NCBI GenBank assembly: GCA_018398815.1
Contig: CM031626.1
Span: 42,486,920-42,550,919 of the forward strand
Length of the DNA stretch: 64,000 nt
Direction of reading: 5' to 3'
Source of the DNA: Conus ventricosus
Taxonomy: Eukaryota > Mollusca > Gastropoda > Neogastropoda > Conidae
Shown here: positions 54,012 to 64,000 of the stretch, piece after piece
Layout of the letters: every line of letters starts with the position of its first letter
Position numbering within the stretch: the first letter of the stretch is position 1
The notes under the pieces: generated by a model
Told to the model about the DNA's origin: nothing
The model's database searches: none
Seen by the model: only the letters and a program-made list of their open reading frames with translations
Made by a program: the position numbers and the translations under genes

Positions 54012-54395
54012 TTAGCTGCTTGTCTTTGTTTGAGCGTATCTGTTAGTTTCTTCTGCTACTAGTTGAAAAAATGTGAGAGGCAGAAAAAAGAAATAATCTA
54101 GTGGTGGTGGCAGTGTTCGGCAGTGAGTGCGCTTGGCCTGTCGGCTGTTGGAATGCGACCACATGGGCAGGATGTGTAGCCGGTCGCCATTGTTTTGCAG
54201 AACGGCGAGTAGCACTTTGTACTGAGGGTCGCTTTCACCATTTTCCTCTCCTTCATTGGTGCCGATTTCAACATCATTCTCTTCTCCTAACTCTCCATTT
54301 TCATACTTCTCTACTTCTTGCATAATTTGATCCCACTCCTCCGCTGAATACTCAGGAATATCATCAAACTGGCTGTTGTTAGCAGACGACGCCAT
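54012..54395 (-). CDS. Acidic N-terminal ORF, possible piggyBac transposase fragment
   Basis: 127 codons from ATG 54395. Starts MASSANNSQFDDIPEYSAEE and continues with acidic sequence (QEVEKYENGELGEENDVE), then becomes hydrophobic low-complexity near the end (YFFFLPLTFF), suggesting that only the first ~80 residues are authentic. An acidic N-terminus with a nearby CCC-TTAA end suggests a piggyBac transposase start; no DDD catalytic core is present. Confidence 0.4.
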   Translation of the reverse strand: MASSANNSQFDDIPEYSAEEWDQIMQEVEKYENGELGEENDVEIGTNEGEENGESDPQYKVLLAVLQNNGDRLHILPMWSHSNSRQAKRTHCRTLPPPLDYFFFLPLTFFQLVAEETNRYAQTKTSS

Positions 54396-54677
54396 TGTGA
54401 AAATCGGTCAGTCTCACGCACAACTCTTCGCTTGCAGTTTCTCCTCATTCTTAGTGAATGGAAGTTGTGCCAGCATCCAAAAATAGTGCTGCCACATTAC
54501 TGGGCTATAGTGGGAAATCCCCAACAACTTTTAGTGGCTCTCCGAGTATTTTCACGGAGTCAGCACGTGATGGAAAAGTACCGTATACATGCGGCGGGCA
54601 GCTCCCGTCTGCGCCCGTTACGAAATCTAGGCGCTGTCTCAGCGCTCCCGTCTGCGCCCGTTATGAATACAAGAGGG
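54012..54677 (-). mobile_element. piggyBac-like transposon 5' remnant
   Basis: Read on the - strand, a TTAA (54678-54681) is followed by CCCTCTTGTATTCATAACGG and GCGCAGACGGGAGC, typical of piggyBac-type ends starting CCC next to TTAA; gctcccgtctgcgcccgtta occurs twice as a subterminal repeat. The ORF below starts about 280 bp inside. No matching 3' end was found, so the element is probably truncated. Confidence 0.55.
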
Positions 54678-55096
54678 TTAAGTACCATTGTCGGACAGGT
54701 AAATGGTTGAATCGCTGTGCAGGGCAGAGAACACTTTGGTCTCACTTGGTTCACCAGATCTTTGCCGTCAAATTAGGCCCATTGTTGTTGTTTTTGGTTG
54801 GTTGGTTTATTTGCTGTTTTTTTTTATATAATTTTTTTTATAACTTTATCGACATGTAATCATGGGGTGATTATTTTTTCTTCGAAAAAAGGTAGCTTCA
54901 CAGTTGCTGCTCAGTGCATAATTGGAACAGAAAGGAACATTTGATGACAGGGCAAATGATCGCGTGTTTAATAAGTGCTTTGGACTCTGCATGAGTCTAA
55001 TCTTGTGATGGTTCCCTGTATGTGTCTATCGCATGGCAACCAAGGGAAGAACACGCTTGGGGGGGTGACTGATTTACAGGATTGAATGATGTGGAC

Positions 55097-55543
55097 GGGG
55101 GCCGGAATAGCCTAGTGGTAGAGCGCCGGACTCGTAATCTGTGGGTTGCGGGTTCGAATCACCATCACAGGGAGATTTTTCCCTCGGAGTTAACATTGGT
55201 TCTGACTCCATTTCCCATACAGTCCTTCGAATGAGACTATAAACCGAGGTTCCGTGTGTGAACGCACGCACAACATCTTGCACACGCGTAAAATCCCGTC
55301 ACCCACTTCTGGAAGAGAAGGCCAGTTTGGCCGTTGGTATGGATGACATGTTACACATAGCATGCACCTTCCCCGAAGTTGGAATATGGCTGCCTTAATG
55401 GCAGGATGAAAAACAGTCATACACACAAAACTCCAACTCCCATTGTTGGTAGATGGGATAAATCCTTGTCTGTCTATACAGGGAGTATCCATCCGCAGGA
55501 GTATCAGCCTGTGTACGCAAAAAAAAAAAGGGAAAAAAAAAAC
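55097..55543 (+). mobile_element. tRNA-derived SINE, copy 2
   Basis: Same family as 39796-40209: tRNA-like head (tagcctagtggtagagcgcc ggactcgtaat; B-box gggttcgaatc), body with gagactataaaccgaggttc and aaggccagtttggccgttgg, and an A-rich tail. Flanked by a 9-bp duplication gatgtggac at 55088-55096 and 55544-55552. Confidence 0.88.
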
Positions 55544-55552
55544 GATGTGGAC

Positions 55553-57740
55553 TTAAGCCTGAACACCAGCTGTTCTAATAGGTCATTTACAAACTTTGCT
55601 GGTGGAAAGAAAAAAAGGGTTGCCTGTTCAGCATTGTTCCCACACTACCCTGTCACTGCTCCCCACGCCCAGACAACCCGCGTTAACTCTTGTGGCAGTC
55701 CCGCCGCCAGACGTCACAGGGAGCTAGCTGTCTGAGGTTGTCGTGGGCAACCCACCAGAGGAGTCACAGCTCTGCTCTTTTTGGCTTGTGTGGTTTTGTG
55801 TGTGTCTGTGTCTGTGTGTGTGGTTTCACGGGGTTTGGGACACTAGTTAGTATCATCTGGAATGATGGGTTTCTTGACATTTTTGTGGTTTGTTCATAGC
55901 ATTAAAACTTTAATGATGTATAATATATGTGAATATATTGTGAAAACTGTTGTAACAGCTTGTATCATGGTGAATTACCAGGCACCGATTTGCCTTGCTG
56001 GTGTTTTGTGGGAATCGACAGAACAAACATTGGAAGGTGGTTTTTCTTTCAGCACATTATTTATCTGGGCTGCTGTGTGTGTGAGAGAGAGCGAGCATGT
56101 CTGTGCGTTTTGTGTGCAACTCGACTTGCCATGTTTCCAGACTTTTCGCACCTGTTTCTTTTTACCTGTCATTTGGACAGAGGTGTGTGTGTGTGTGTGC
56201 ATTGAAAATCAATGTTTTCTCACCTTTTTGTTTGAAATTATAATACAGTGTAGTACACTGCAGTTTTTTTTTTTTTCTGGAATAAACCAAACAGTATGTA
56301 AAGTGCTGTATGGACAAATGCTTAGGCCTTTTTTTTCAGTGATTTCTGTCTAAATGCATATATATACATACACCCTTGAAATTTCCCCCTCTCCCTCCTT
56401 TAGTGTGATACTAAGCACATGTTTTTTTTTGTAGAACACAATTTGAATTTTTTTTTTTTTTGAAAGTATATCAGCACTCTGTATGTATCCCTGCTGGTTC
56501 CTTTTCAGTCTGTATTCCAGTCCTTTTCAGTATGTGTTTACATGATTTGAAAAAAAAAAGAAAAACCAAAAAAAAAGAAACAATCAGGTGAAATGGTGGC
56601 GATTCCAATGTGCTATGTGAGTGATGGGGAAGTGTGGAAGGGCAGTTGTGTCCAGGCAGCTATGGCTACCATTGATGCTGTGTCGGGAGTTGTGCGGCCG
56701 TTGCGCCGATCAAATTTTGACGACTGTGTGTCTTATGCAGCTTTCGCGCGCTCAAGTGCCGGCACTTTTCTTTCTGTGTACAGGGGAGGAGCACATCCCG
56801 TGACGAGACCAAAATGATTCTGATTGGTTCTCTGCCCAGTGACATTATGTTTCAGTTTATAGAGATTTTTGTTTTGTTTCTTCAGCTGTTCTAGTTGACA
56901 GTGTGGAGTATTGACTGGTACAGAAGTATATTAGCGTTTTGTTTGGGTTTTCTCTGGCTTGTTTTTATGTTCATTTTAATCCTCATGAAGTATATTAGTG
57001 TTATCGGTGATTTCTCTTTTTTTTTTCATCAACTATTTAAAGTGTTATGTGGAAAATTTATTTTCTCATAATGGAATTGATGTCGATTCTTCTTGTGAGG
57101 GTCATCCCCCCCTTCTTTCTTTCTGTGGGTGAAATGAGTAAGCTGGACTAAGGAAAAGAAAAGCGTGTTTTGCATTTTGTTTGGCGAGTTTGGGCGTGGC
57201 AAACTCTTCGTCAGTGAACAGGACTCTGCCTGATCATGCTATATGGAGACATCGGGTCAGTTGAGTTCTGTGAAGCAGAGTGTTGATGATGATGGTATAC
57301 ATTTCGCCCGACCTCAAGTGAGTTCAGCTATGTTTTGGAAATGACTGGAAGAAATGAGATTATTTCAATATCCGATGAAAAAAGTGCTCTTTCTGTGTTC
57401 ATTTGTAATCTCGACATGTGAAACTTGTACAGTTTTATAAACAGATGTTGTACAAATAATAAACCAAGTTGATGAAATGTACAGATGCACTGTAGTGAAT
57501 ATTGTGTGTGAAGTGAACATGTAAGTCAGTGTATGTACACTCGCACACACCCACTAACTAGCTTGCACACGCAATGGTGACGACACACTTCCAACACAAA
57601 AAATGCATCTCAACACCAGCTCAGCAACAATCTCAAACTTCACACAAACAGTTACACAGATAATAGAGTAGGTTCATAAATACAGACTAGTACCGTTAGC
57701 CAACATGTTTATGTGAGTTCAAAGTCAGTGATGAATAGGG
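55553..57740. other. Intergenic or 3' UTR sequence without recognised genes
   Basis: AT-rich with poly-T runs and short GT tracts. AATAAA occurs at 56281 and near 57459. Short ORFs (for example 56593-56817) lack recognisable similarity or coding signature. Confidence 0.5.
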
Positions 57741-57869
57741 AAAGCTGAGTAAATCAGTCTAGGCAGGAAAGAAATATTTTCTCAAGATCCAGTCATCTTT
57801 TTTTTTATTTTCCTGAAAAATAAATAAGTGAAAGAGGTTCCAAGCGTGCCAGTTTGAGATGCCATGCTG

Positions 57870-59165
57870 GGGTTGGGTCCTTCTTGAACTTGGCTTGTTT
57901 TGGGTGTGGGGCAACCAGGATTTGCAAGCTTGAAGAGCCCTGATAAAATGGAGGTGGTTGGTTTTTGGTGTTGAGGTAACCAGGGCTAGCAGTCCTGGGG
58001 AATATCCTGTAATAGCTTGAAAATAGAACCATAAAATGAAACTGTAATAGCTTGAAAATAGAACCATAAAATGAAACTGTAATAGCTTGTTTGGGTGTTC
58101 AGGTAACCAGGATAAGTAAGCCTAAATTAAAAAAAGGATTCCTCTCTCATTGAAACGGTCATGGCATGTTTTTGTGTTGAAGTAATCAGGATAAACAAAC
58201 TTGAGCCCTTCCTCAATGAACTGGACATCATATGGCATTCTGTGTATGTGTTGTGTAGGAATTACCTGGTTTAACAAGCTTGAAGAGCTCTTAATGCAAT
58301 GGAAGTGGCTTGTTTTGGTGTTGAGGTTACCAGGGTTAGAAGTCCAGGAGAAGAATCCTGCCACAATGAAAATTGTAGTCGCTTGTTTGGGTGTTGAGGT
58401 AACCAGTGTCGGTATGCCAGAAAAGATTCCTCTCTCAGTGAAACGGTCATGGCATGTTTCGGTATTGAGGTAATGAGGGTGAAGAAGCTTGAGTCCTACC
58501 TGTACATGGCTTTGTATTGGGCTTAGGGGTAACCAGGGTGAAGAAGCTTGAGTCCTACCTGTACATGTCTTTGTATTGGGTTTAGGGGTAACCAGGGTGA
58601 ACAAGCTGAAGAATTCTTCGTGAAATGGAGGTGGCTTGTTTTGGTGTTGAGATGACTAAGGTTAGTAAGCTGAAGAATCCTTCCTCAGTGAAATTGTTAT
58701 GGCTTCTTTTTGGTGTTGAGGTAGCCAGGATCAGTAAGCTGAAGAATCTTTCCTCAATAAAATTGTAATCGCTCGTTTTTGGTGTTGAGGTAGCCAGGAT
58801 TAACTGTAAGCTGAAGAATTTTTCCTCAACGAAATTGTTATGGCTTCTTTTTGGTCTTGAAGTAGCCAAGATCAGTAAGCTGACGAATCTTTCCTCAATG
58901 AAATTGTAATGGCTTGTTTTTGGTGTTGAGGTAGCCAAGGTTAGTCGTCCTGGAGAATCCAGCAACAATGAAATTGCGATGGCTTTGATTTGATATTGGA
59001 AGTAATCAGGGTTACCAATCCTTGAGACTCCTTTAGTATACAGATAACCAGGGTTAGCATGCTGGAAGAGTTCCTACCTCAATGAAATGGTTATGGTTTG
59101 TTTTGGTATTTAGGTAACCAAGCTTAGCAAGCTTGAACAGACCTTCCTCAGTCAATGGTTTGTTT
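57870..59165. repeat. ~70-bp degenerate minisatellite, about 15 copies
   Basis: Units contain ggtgttgaggtagccagg, agtaagctgaagaat, ttcctcaatgaaattgtaat and ggcttgttttt; starts at 58712, 58781, 58853 and 58922 give 69-72 bp. Antisense frames read ILATSTPKRSHNNF repeats but have no gene features. Confidence 0.85.
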
Positions 59166-59169
59166 TGGG

Positions 59170-60154
59170 TGCAGTTGTACCGCATTGTAATTGACCTCGG
59201 ATGAAGCAGAGCACCAGTTACATGTTCTGCTCTTTGTTCTGTTATCCTTCATTCTTTTTTCAAGACTCCAAGTATCAGACCAAACTATTGGGACGATTTA
59301 TACTTTGACCTTCATTCTTTTTGTTTTCCTCCGAATGTCAGACCAGACTATTTTCATTTGACTTTCATAAGAATTTTTTTTTCTTCTTCTTCCATCATCA
59401 AACCATGCAGAGAACGCCCACAAATTGACATGGTAAGTCACTGTCGTCGTTATTGCTTAATTAGCTGTTTTTATATTCTGTCTTCATTCCTTTACACATA
59501 CAAACACCCACAATTAAAAGCGGGTGAAAAGAATACATTGAAGGGAAGATGGAGGTAGGGGAAGAGACAAAAATTGAATGCAGCGAAGAAAGCGGTGAAA
59601 AAATAAAACGACAGCAGCGCAACAAATAAATGGAAATGGAATGAGAGCAAAAGAGAGGGATTCAAACAGAACAACAAAGAGAGAAAGTGATACAAATAAA
59701 ATGACAGCAAGGGGTACAAAAATAGATTGGCGAAAAGAAAGAGATAAAATTGACTGGGAGAGAGACAAGAGGAGAGACAGGCAGCTCACATTTTGCACAA
59801 TGCCTTTTTGTTCTTCAAATATAACGATGAGCCTGCTTCGTCTCTGTCAATTGACTTGGATCTCGAAGCATTGACTGGGGAAAAAAAAAAGCAGCAACAA
59901 CAACAAAACAAAAACAGCCACGCAATGAGCTCCTGAAAATGAACAACAAGTCGTCATTCTAGAGGTTTGTTGATAAGCGCTAGGAAAAGTGCGGGTAGGG
60001 TGGGGGTTGATGAAAGGGCGTGTTGCAAGACTGGCGTTAAGGGGATGGAAGGACCACTACAGAACAGCTGAAACGCTGGCAACGATCACATAAACTTAAA
60101 AGATAAGACGGGAGAGGAATGGAGGAGGGGGAGAATATCAATTATAAAAAGGGT
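59170..60154. other. Intergenic, A-rich, no recognised feature
   Basis: Purine-rich sequence with aaagagagga-type stretches around 59560-59790. No gene, RNA or transposon recognised. Confidence 0.5.
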
Positions 60155-60202
<48 letters not shown>

Positions 60203-61445
60203 GGGAGGGGGGGAAAGAAAGAGCCAAAAATTGGGGAATGAACACTGTAGTCGCTGTAGATTTCTCCTTTCTTTTCTTTTTCTCCTCCTCCTCCTCCTCC
60301 TCTTCCTTCTTCTCGTCCTGTTTCTCCCCCACGACCTCTTTCTCTTCACCCCTCCCCCCTTTTTTTTTCTCTCTCTCTTTTTATTCTTCTCCCTCTTCCG
60401 TTTTCTTAAAGTTGTTTTTCTTCTTTTCCTCCTCCTCCTCCTCCCTCTCCTCCTCCTCATTCCTCGTCTACTTCCCCTCTTTCTTCCTCATCTTTCTCTC
60501 CTCCTCCTTCACTTTTTTCTTCCCTTGCTTAGTTTTATTCTTTTCTCGCCATGTTCTTCCTCCTCTTTTACTTTGTGTCGTTCATCATCATCATCATCAT
60601 CTTCATCTTCATCGTCATCATCATCTTCATCGTCATCATTCTCATCATCATCATCATCTTCATCGTCATCATCATCTTCATCTTCATCATCATCAACATC
60701 ATCTTCATCTTCTTCTTCTTCTTCTTCTTCTTCTTCTTCTTTGTGCACTTCTCCTCTTCTTTTTTTCTCCCTCCACCTTCCCTTCCTCTCTTCGTCCTCC
60801 CCTTTCTCGTCCTTCTCCTCGTTCTCATCCTCTTCCTTTATTTCTTTTTTTCTTCTCCTCTTCTTCATCTCTTTTCCTTCCTGTCCTCCTCCTTCCCCTA
60901 TTCCTCCTTTTTCTCTCCCCCCCCCCCCCCCCCCCCCCTTCCTGTCCTCATTGGTCTTCCACGTGTTTCTCCACCTCCTGCTCTTCCTCCTGCTTTTGCC
61001 TCTTCTTGTCTTCTTCCTCCTCCATTTTTTTTCCCTCCTTCTTCAACTCCTCTTCTCCTCATTATCCTCCTCGTCTTTCACATCCTCCTCCATCTCCTCC
61101 TTCATCTTCTTCCTGGTCTTAGTTTTTTTTTGTTCTTTTCCTCCTACTCTTCCCTAACCTTCTTCTCTTCTCCTTCTTACCCTCCTCTCTCTTCGTCTCT
61201 CTCTTCCTTTTCTCTTTCTCCTCATACTTCTTCTTTGTCCTTATCCTTCTCTTCTCCATTCTCTCTCTCTCTCTCTCCCCCCCCTCCTCATTTTATCCTC
61301 CTCCTTCTCCTCCCCGTCCTGCTCCTCCTTTTCTTCTTCCTTTCTTTTCCTCTTCTTCCTCCTATTCTCCTCCTCCTCCTCCTTCTCCGCCTCTTCCTCC
61401 GTTTCCTCCCCGTCCCCATGATCCTCTTTCTCATTCTGTACTAAC
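60155..61445 (+). repeat. 47-G run followed by a ~1.2-kb polypyrimidine/CAT tract
   Basis: 60155-60201 is uninterrupted G. 60260-61445 is almost only C and T on the + strand, built from ctt, ctc, tcc and cat-type repeats: (cat)n at about 60580-60700, (ctt)n at 60705-60741 and a C-run at about 60918-60938. All three frames stay open for long distances for compositional reasons. Confidence 0.93.
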
Positions 61446-61625
61446 GAGTTTATTCATCCATCCATCCACAATCCATCTGTCCATCAACCCATCCATCAAT
61501 CCATCTACCCATCCACCTAATCATCCACTATCCAATGTCGTACCCTCTCATCCACCTGTCCATCCACTCTTCCATCCATCTATCTATCCACTCATCCACC
61601 CACCAGCCATCCATCTATCATTTGG
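61446..61625 (+). repeat. (CCAT)n tetranucleotide tract
   Basis: Degenerate atccatcc/catccacc repeats over about 180 bp. Confidence 0.9.
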
Positions 61626-61689
61626 ACCATTGATTACGTTCAGTGCTTGCATCCCGCTGTAGAATGGGAACGGTCTGTCTTTCGCCAGG

Positions 61690-61944
61690 TTGTGTGTGTG
61701 TGCGCGCGCGCGCGCGTGTGTGTGAAAAGGGTAAGTCGATGTTTTGTGGTAATAACCACTAACTAGATGGGGTTGTGGGTTGGCTCCCCCACAAAGTCGC
61801 AATGGCCCATACCTCCAGCCTTGACAAAAAGACGCTCTGACAGCTTTCATCGTACTCGTTAGCATTATTATTATTACACAGGGATAAACAGAAAGAGAGA
61901 AGGGTAAAAGGAATAAAGGAGAGAAGAAAGCAAGATTTAAAGAA

Positions 61945-61986
<42 letters not shown>

Positions 61987-64000
61987 AATGCGCAGTATAT
62001 GCCGTAACATCAGAAAAAGGACAACAACAAACAACAACAAAAAACAACAACCACACACACACACACCACACACCGACATTCATCATGCGAACGACGAAAA
62101 AAATGGGAAAAAAAAGCGAATAAAAAAAAGTCAAAGTGATTGTTTTTCACGAACGACTCAAAAACAGATAACGAAAAGCGGGATAGAAACCCAATTGAAA
62201 ACCCACGCACCACCCAATTAGCACCAAAAAGGATATGATAGAGATGGGGGGGGGGGGAGGAAAATGATGGGGGGTGTGGGGGGGGGGGGGGGGAGGGACG
62301 GGGTACGTATGACGTCTAAACTATGCGGGGGTGAAAAACCCCTTTAGCCTATTGGATAGGGTTGTAAAGGGAAAATTTTGGAGAATTTCCCTTTTTTGGG
62401 TTTCGTGAGATCGACACCCCCGTTTTTTCATTTTGTCGGTGTCTGGTTTTTTTTCTTAACCCTTCCGTGATTAGTCTCCTGGACAAATTGCGTCCGTGAA
62501 CGTTGTTTGTGCTGCGCGACCGGCGGGCCATATTAAGGTGTTCGGGGGCGTCAAAATGTTGTGTGTGGTGTTGTGTGTGTGTGTGAAAGAGACAAGACAA
62601 GACAGACGAGACAAAATTTTTTATTTAGGGGTAATAGATAAGCACAAACGGTTTTTTACCCCAGCCCCTCGCCTGAGTAGGGATAAAACATGCGGAAATC
62701 AAAAATGAAAGAAATAAAAGAAGCAAGAAAGCGGTCATGTAATCATAGGGAACACAAATAAAAATGAAATAAAGAAAACAAAAAAAAAATAAGAATAAAA
62801 ATAACAAAACAACAACAAAAAATAATAACAAAATTAAAAAAAAATAAAAAAAAATGAGAATAACAAAAGAAGGGAAAGGGAGAGAGCGGGGGTAGGGGTG
62901 AGGTGGGCTGGGGAAACATAGTAAGTTCACAAGGACAAGATTGGATGTATGAAAACAGACAGTGGTGAATATGACAAAGTGCGTACAATTTTTTAAACAC
63001 AAAAAAGCCGTTTCCACCCAGAGAGAGAGAGAGAGAGGGGAGGAGAGAGAGGAGGAGAGAGAGAGCAAGGGACCAGTATTCATTTTTGCAAGGGATGAAA
63101 AATACGTAGAAGGTATTAGCAAAGGGAGAGAAAATTTGGGGGGGGGGGGGGGGGGGAGCGAGAGGAGAGGATGGAAGGGAGGGGGAAAAGCATGAATGTA
63201 AAGATTTGAAATGGAAATGTTAAAGCGTACAAAAATTAGCCGGTTAAAAAGGACTAGAGAGAGAGGGAGGAGGAGTGCACACGTGCCTTTATGTCAGGGC
63301 TCTGTGCATGCCTGTGTATGTGTATGTGTGTGTGTGGCGTGGTGCCCTTGTATATCTGGGTTACAGTGCGTGTGCACGGTATGTGCATGTGCCACGCGCG
63401 GTGTATGGTGTGTGTGTGTTGGTATGTTGTTTTGTGCGGTAGTGTTCACGGTTTTGTATGTGCTCTTCTTCCTCTCTTCTCTCTCTCTTCTCTCCCCTCT
63501 CTCCCCTCTTCTCTCTCTTCCTCTTCTCTCTTCCTCCTCCCCTCTGTGTGTCTTATACAGCAGTCGCATACGGTGGCTGCACTAAAATAACATCTTATCA
63601 TGGATATTGTCTGGAATTCTCCCCCGGTACCAAAGGGTTTTGGCGCGGACGATCCCTCACATGATCAAGCTGCCCCAATCGCCTGTTTTGTTCCCCAGGG
63701 GGAGGAGGAGGGGTCGCCAATATGACACGACCATCGTGCTTCGTCAGTATGGCTGGTGACATGTCACGACTTGATTAAAATTTCCCCCCATCCGCCCCCA
63801 GTCAAAATAAACGCAACAGTAAACAAAAGGGGAAAATTTGGTGTTGTAGAAACGAAAGATCTTCCACAAACGCACCCAAAAAAAACACACACACCCACAA
63901 CACCACACAAACACACACCCCAAAACGCTCACTCACACACAACCCCAAAACCCCAACCACACCAGCACGCACGCCGCACGCAACACCACGCGCACCACCA
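61690..64000. other. Low-complexity intergenic end of window
   Basis: (GT)(GC)n at 61690-61723, (CT)n at 61948-61984, G-runs at about 62246-62293 and 63138-63156, A-rich sequence at 62700-62860, pyrimidine tract at 63470-63545 and a CA-rich stretch at 63880-64000. No gene recognised; sequence quality may be poor here. Confidence 0.6.

Noticed and set aside
57870..59165. Antisense gene with TPKRSHNNF repeats
   Set aside because: Explained by the ~70-bp degenerate minisatellite; no splice or domain evidence.
60153..61444. Long open frames (294-334 codons) in the pyrimidine tract
   Set aside because: Open only because C/T-only sequence cannot form stop codons; low-complexity Ser/Phe/Leu output in every frame.

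Overview
This is eukaryotic, almost certainly metazoan, DNA. It carries the 3' half of one large multi-exon gene on the + strand, in long introns filled with minisatellites, microsatellites and transposons. The gene is the invertebrate orthologue of vertebrate KMT2A/KMT2B (MLL; fly trithorax), a histone H3 lysine-4 methyltransferase. Exon homology, GT/AG splice sites and codon phase support 17 coding exons: 236-375, 1973-2050, 6963-7100, 8439-8596, 9719-9839, 15597-15675, 17010-24423, 25554-25788, 28206-28434, 29694-29768, 32439-32569, 32973-33129, 40306-40389, 44262-44391, 46217-46312, 46937-47004 and 50241-50346 (stop TGA). The 5' half (CXXC, PHD1-3, bromodomain) lies upstream of the window. 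The repeats (tRNA-derived SINEs, short elements ending in GAAACTGAAACT or ACCTTACCTT) and the intron style suggest a mollusc, probably a marine gastropod. That placement is inference.

Layout. 0.2-10 kb: post-bromodomain linker and extended PHD (ePHD) exons; the intron at 2051-6962 holds a complete 4.0-kb DNA transposon (2207-6238) with inverted termini, TTAA target duplications and a Mutator-like (PF20700-type) transposase. 9.7-17 kb: FYRN exons split by a 5.8-kb intron that is nearly all minisatellite. 17-24.4 kb: one giant exon encoding the low-complexity regulatory middle of the protein, with two AT-hooks and a C2HC zinc-finger-like motif. 25.5-33.1 kb: basic linker, FYRC domain and WDR5-binding Win motif. 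33.1-40.3 kb: an intron dominated by a 5.1-kb, 65-bp satellite. 40.3-50.3 kb: the linker before SET, then SET and post-SET, ending in the canonical C-terminus. 50.3-64 kb: 3' UTR and intergenic DNA with a piggyBac-like remnant, a SINE, a ~70-bp minisatellite and long polypyrimidine or poly-G tracts.

All recognised domains belong to one polypeptide: chromatin reading (ePHD), heterodimerisation of the N- and C-terminal parts (FYRN/FYRC), WDR5 docking (Win) and H3K4 methylation (SET). The SET exons are intact. The giant exon, the last ePHD exon, the first FYRC exon and the Win exon contain single-base frameshifts, mostly at short homopolymers; the transposase shows the same pattern. Uncorrected indel errors of a long-read assembly are the simplest explanation, but pseudogenisation cannot be excluded from sequence alone.

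The most unusual observations are a transposase whose catalytic-aspartate segment is amplified into 12 tandem in-frame 45-bp copies; a 78-bp array made of repeated copies of an ePHD splice acceptor plus exon edge; and a general tendency for minisatellites to lie next to exon boundaries of this gene.
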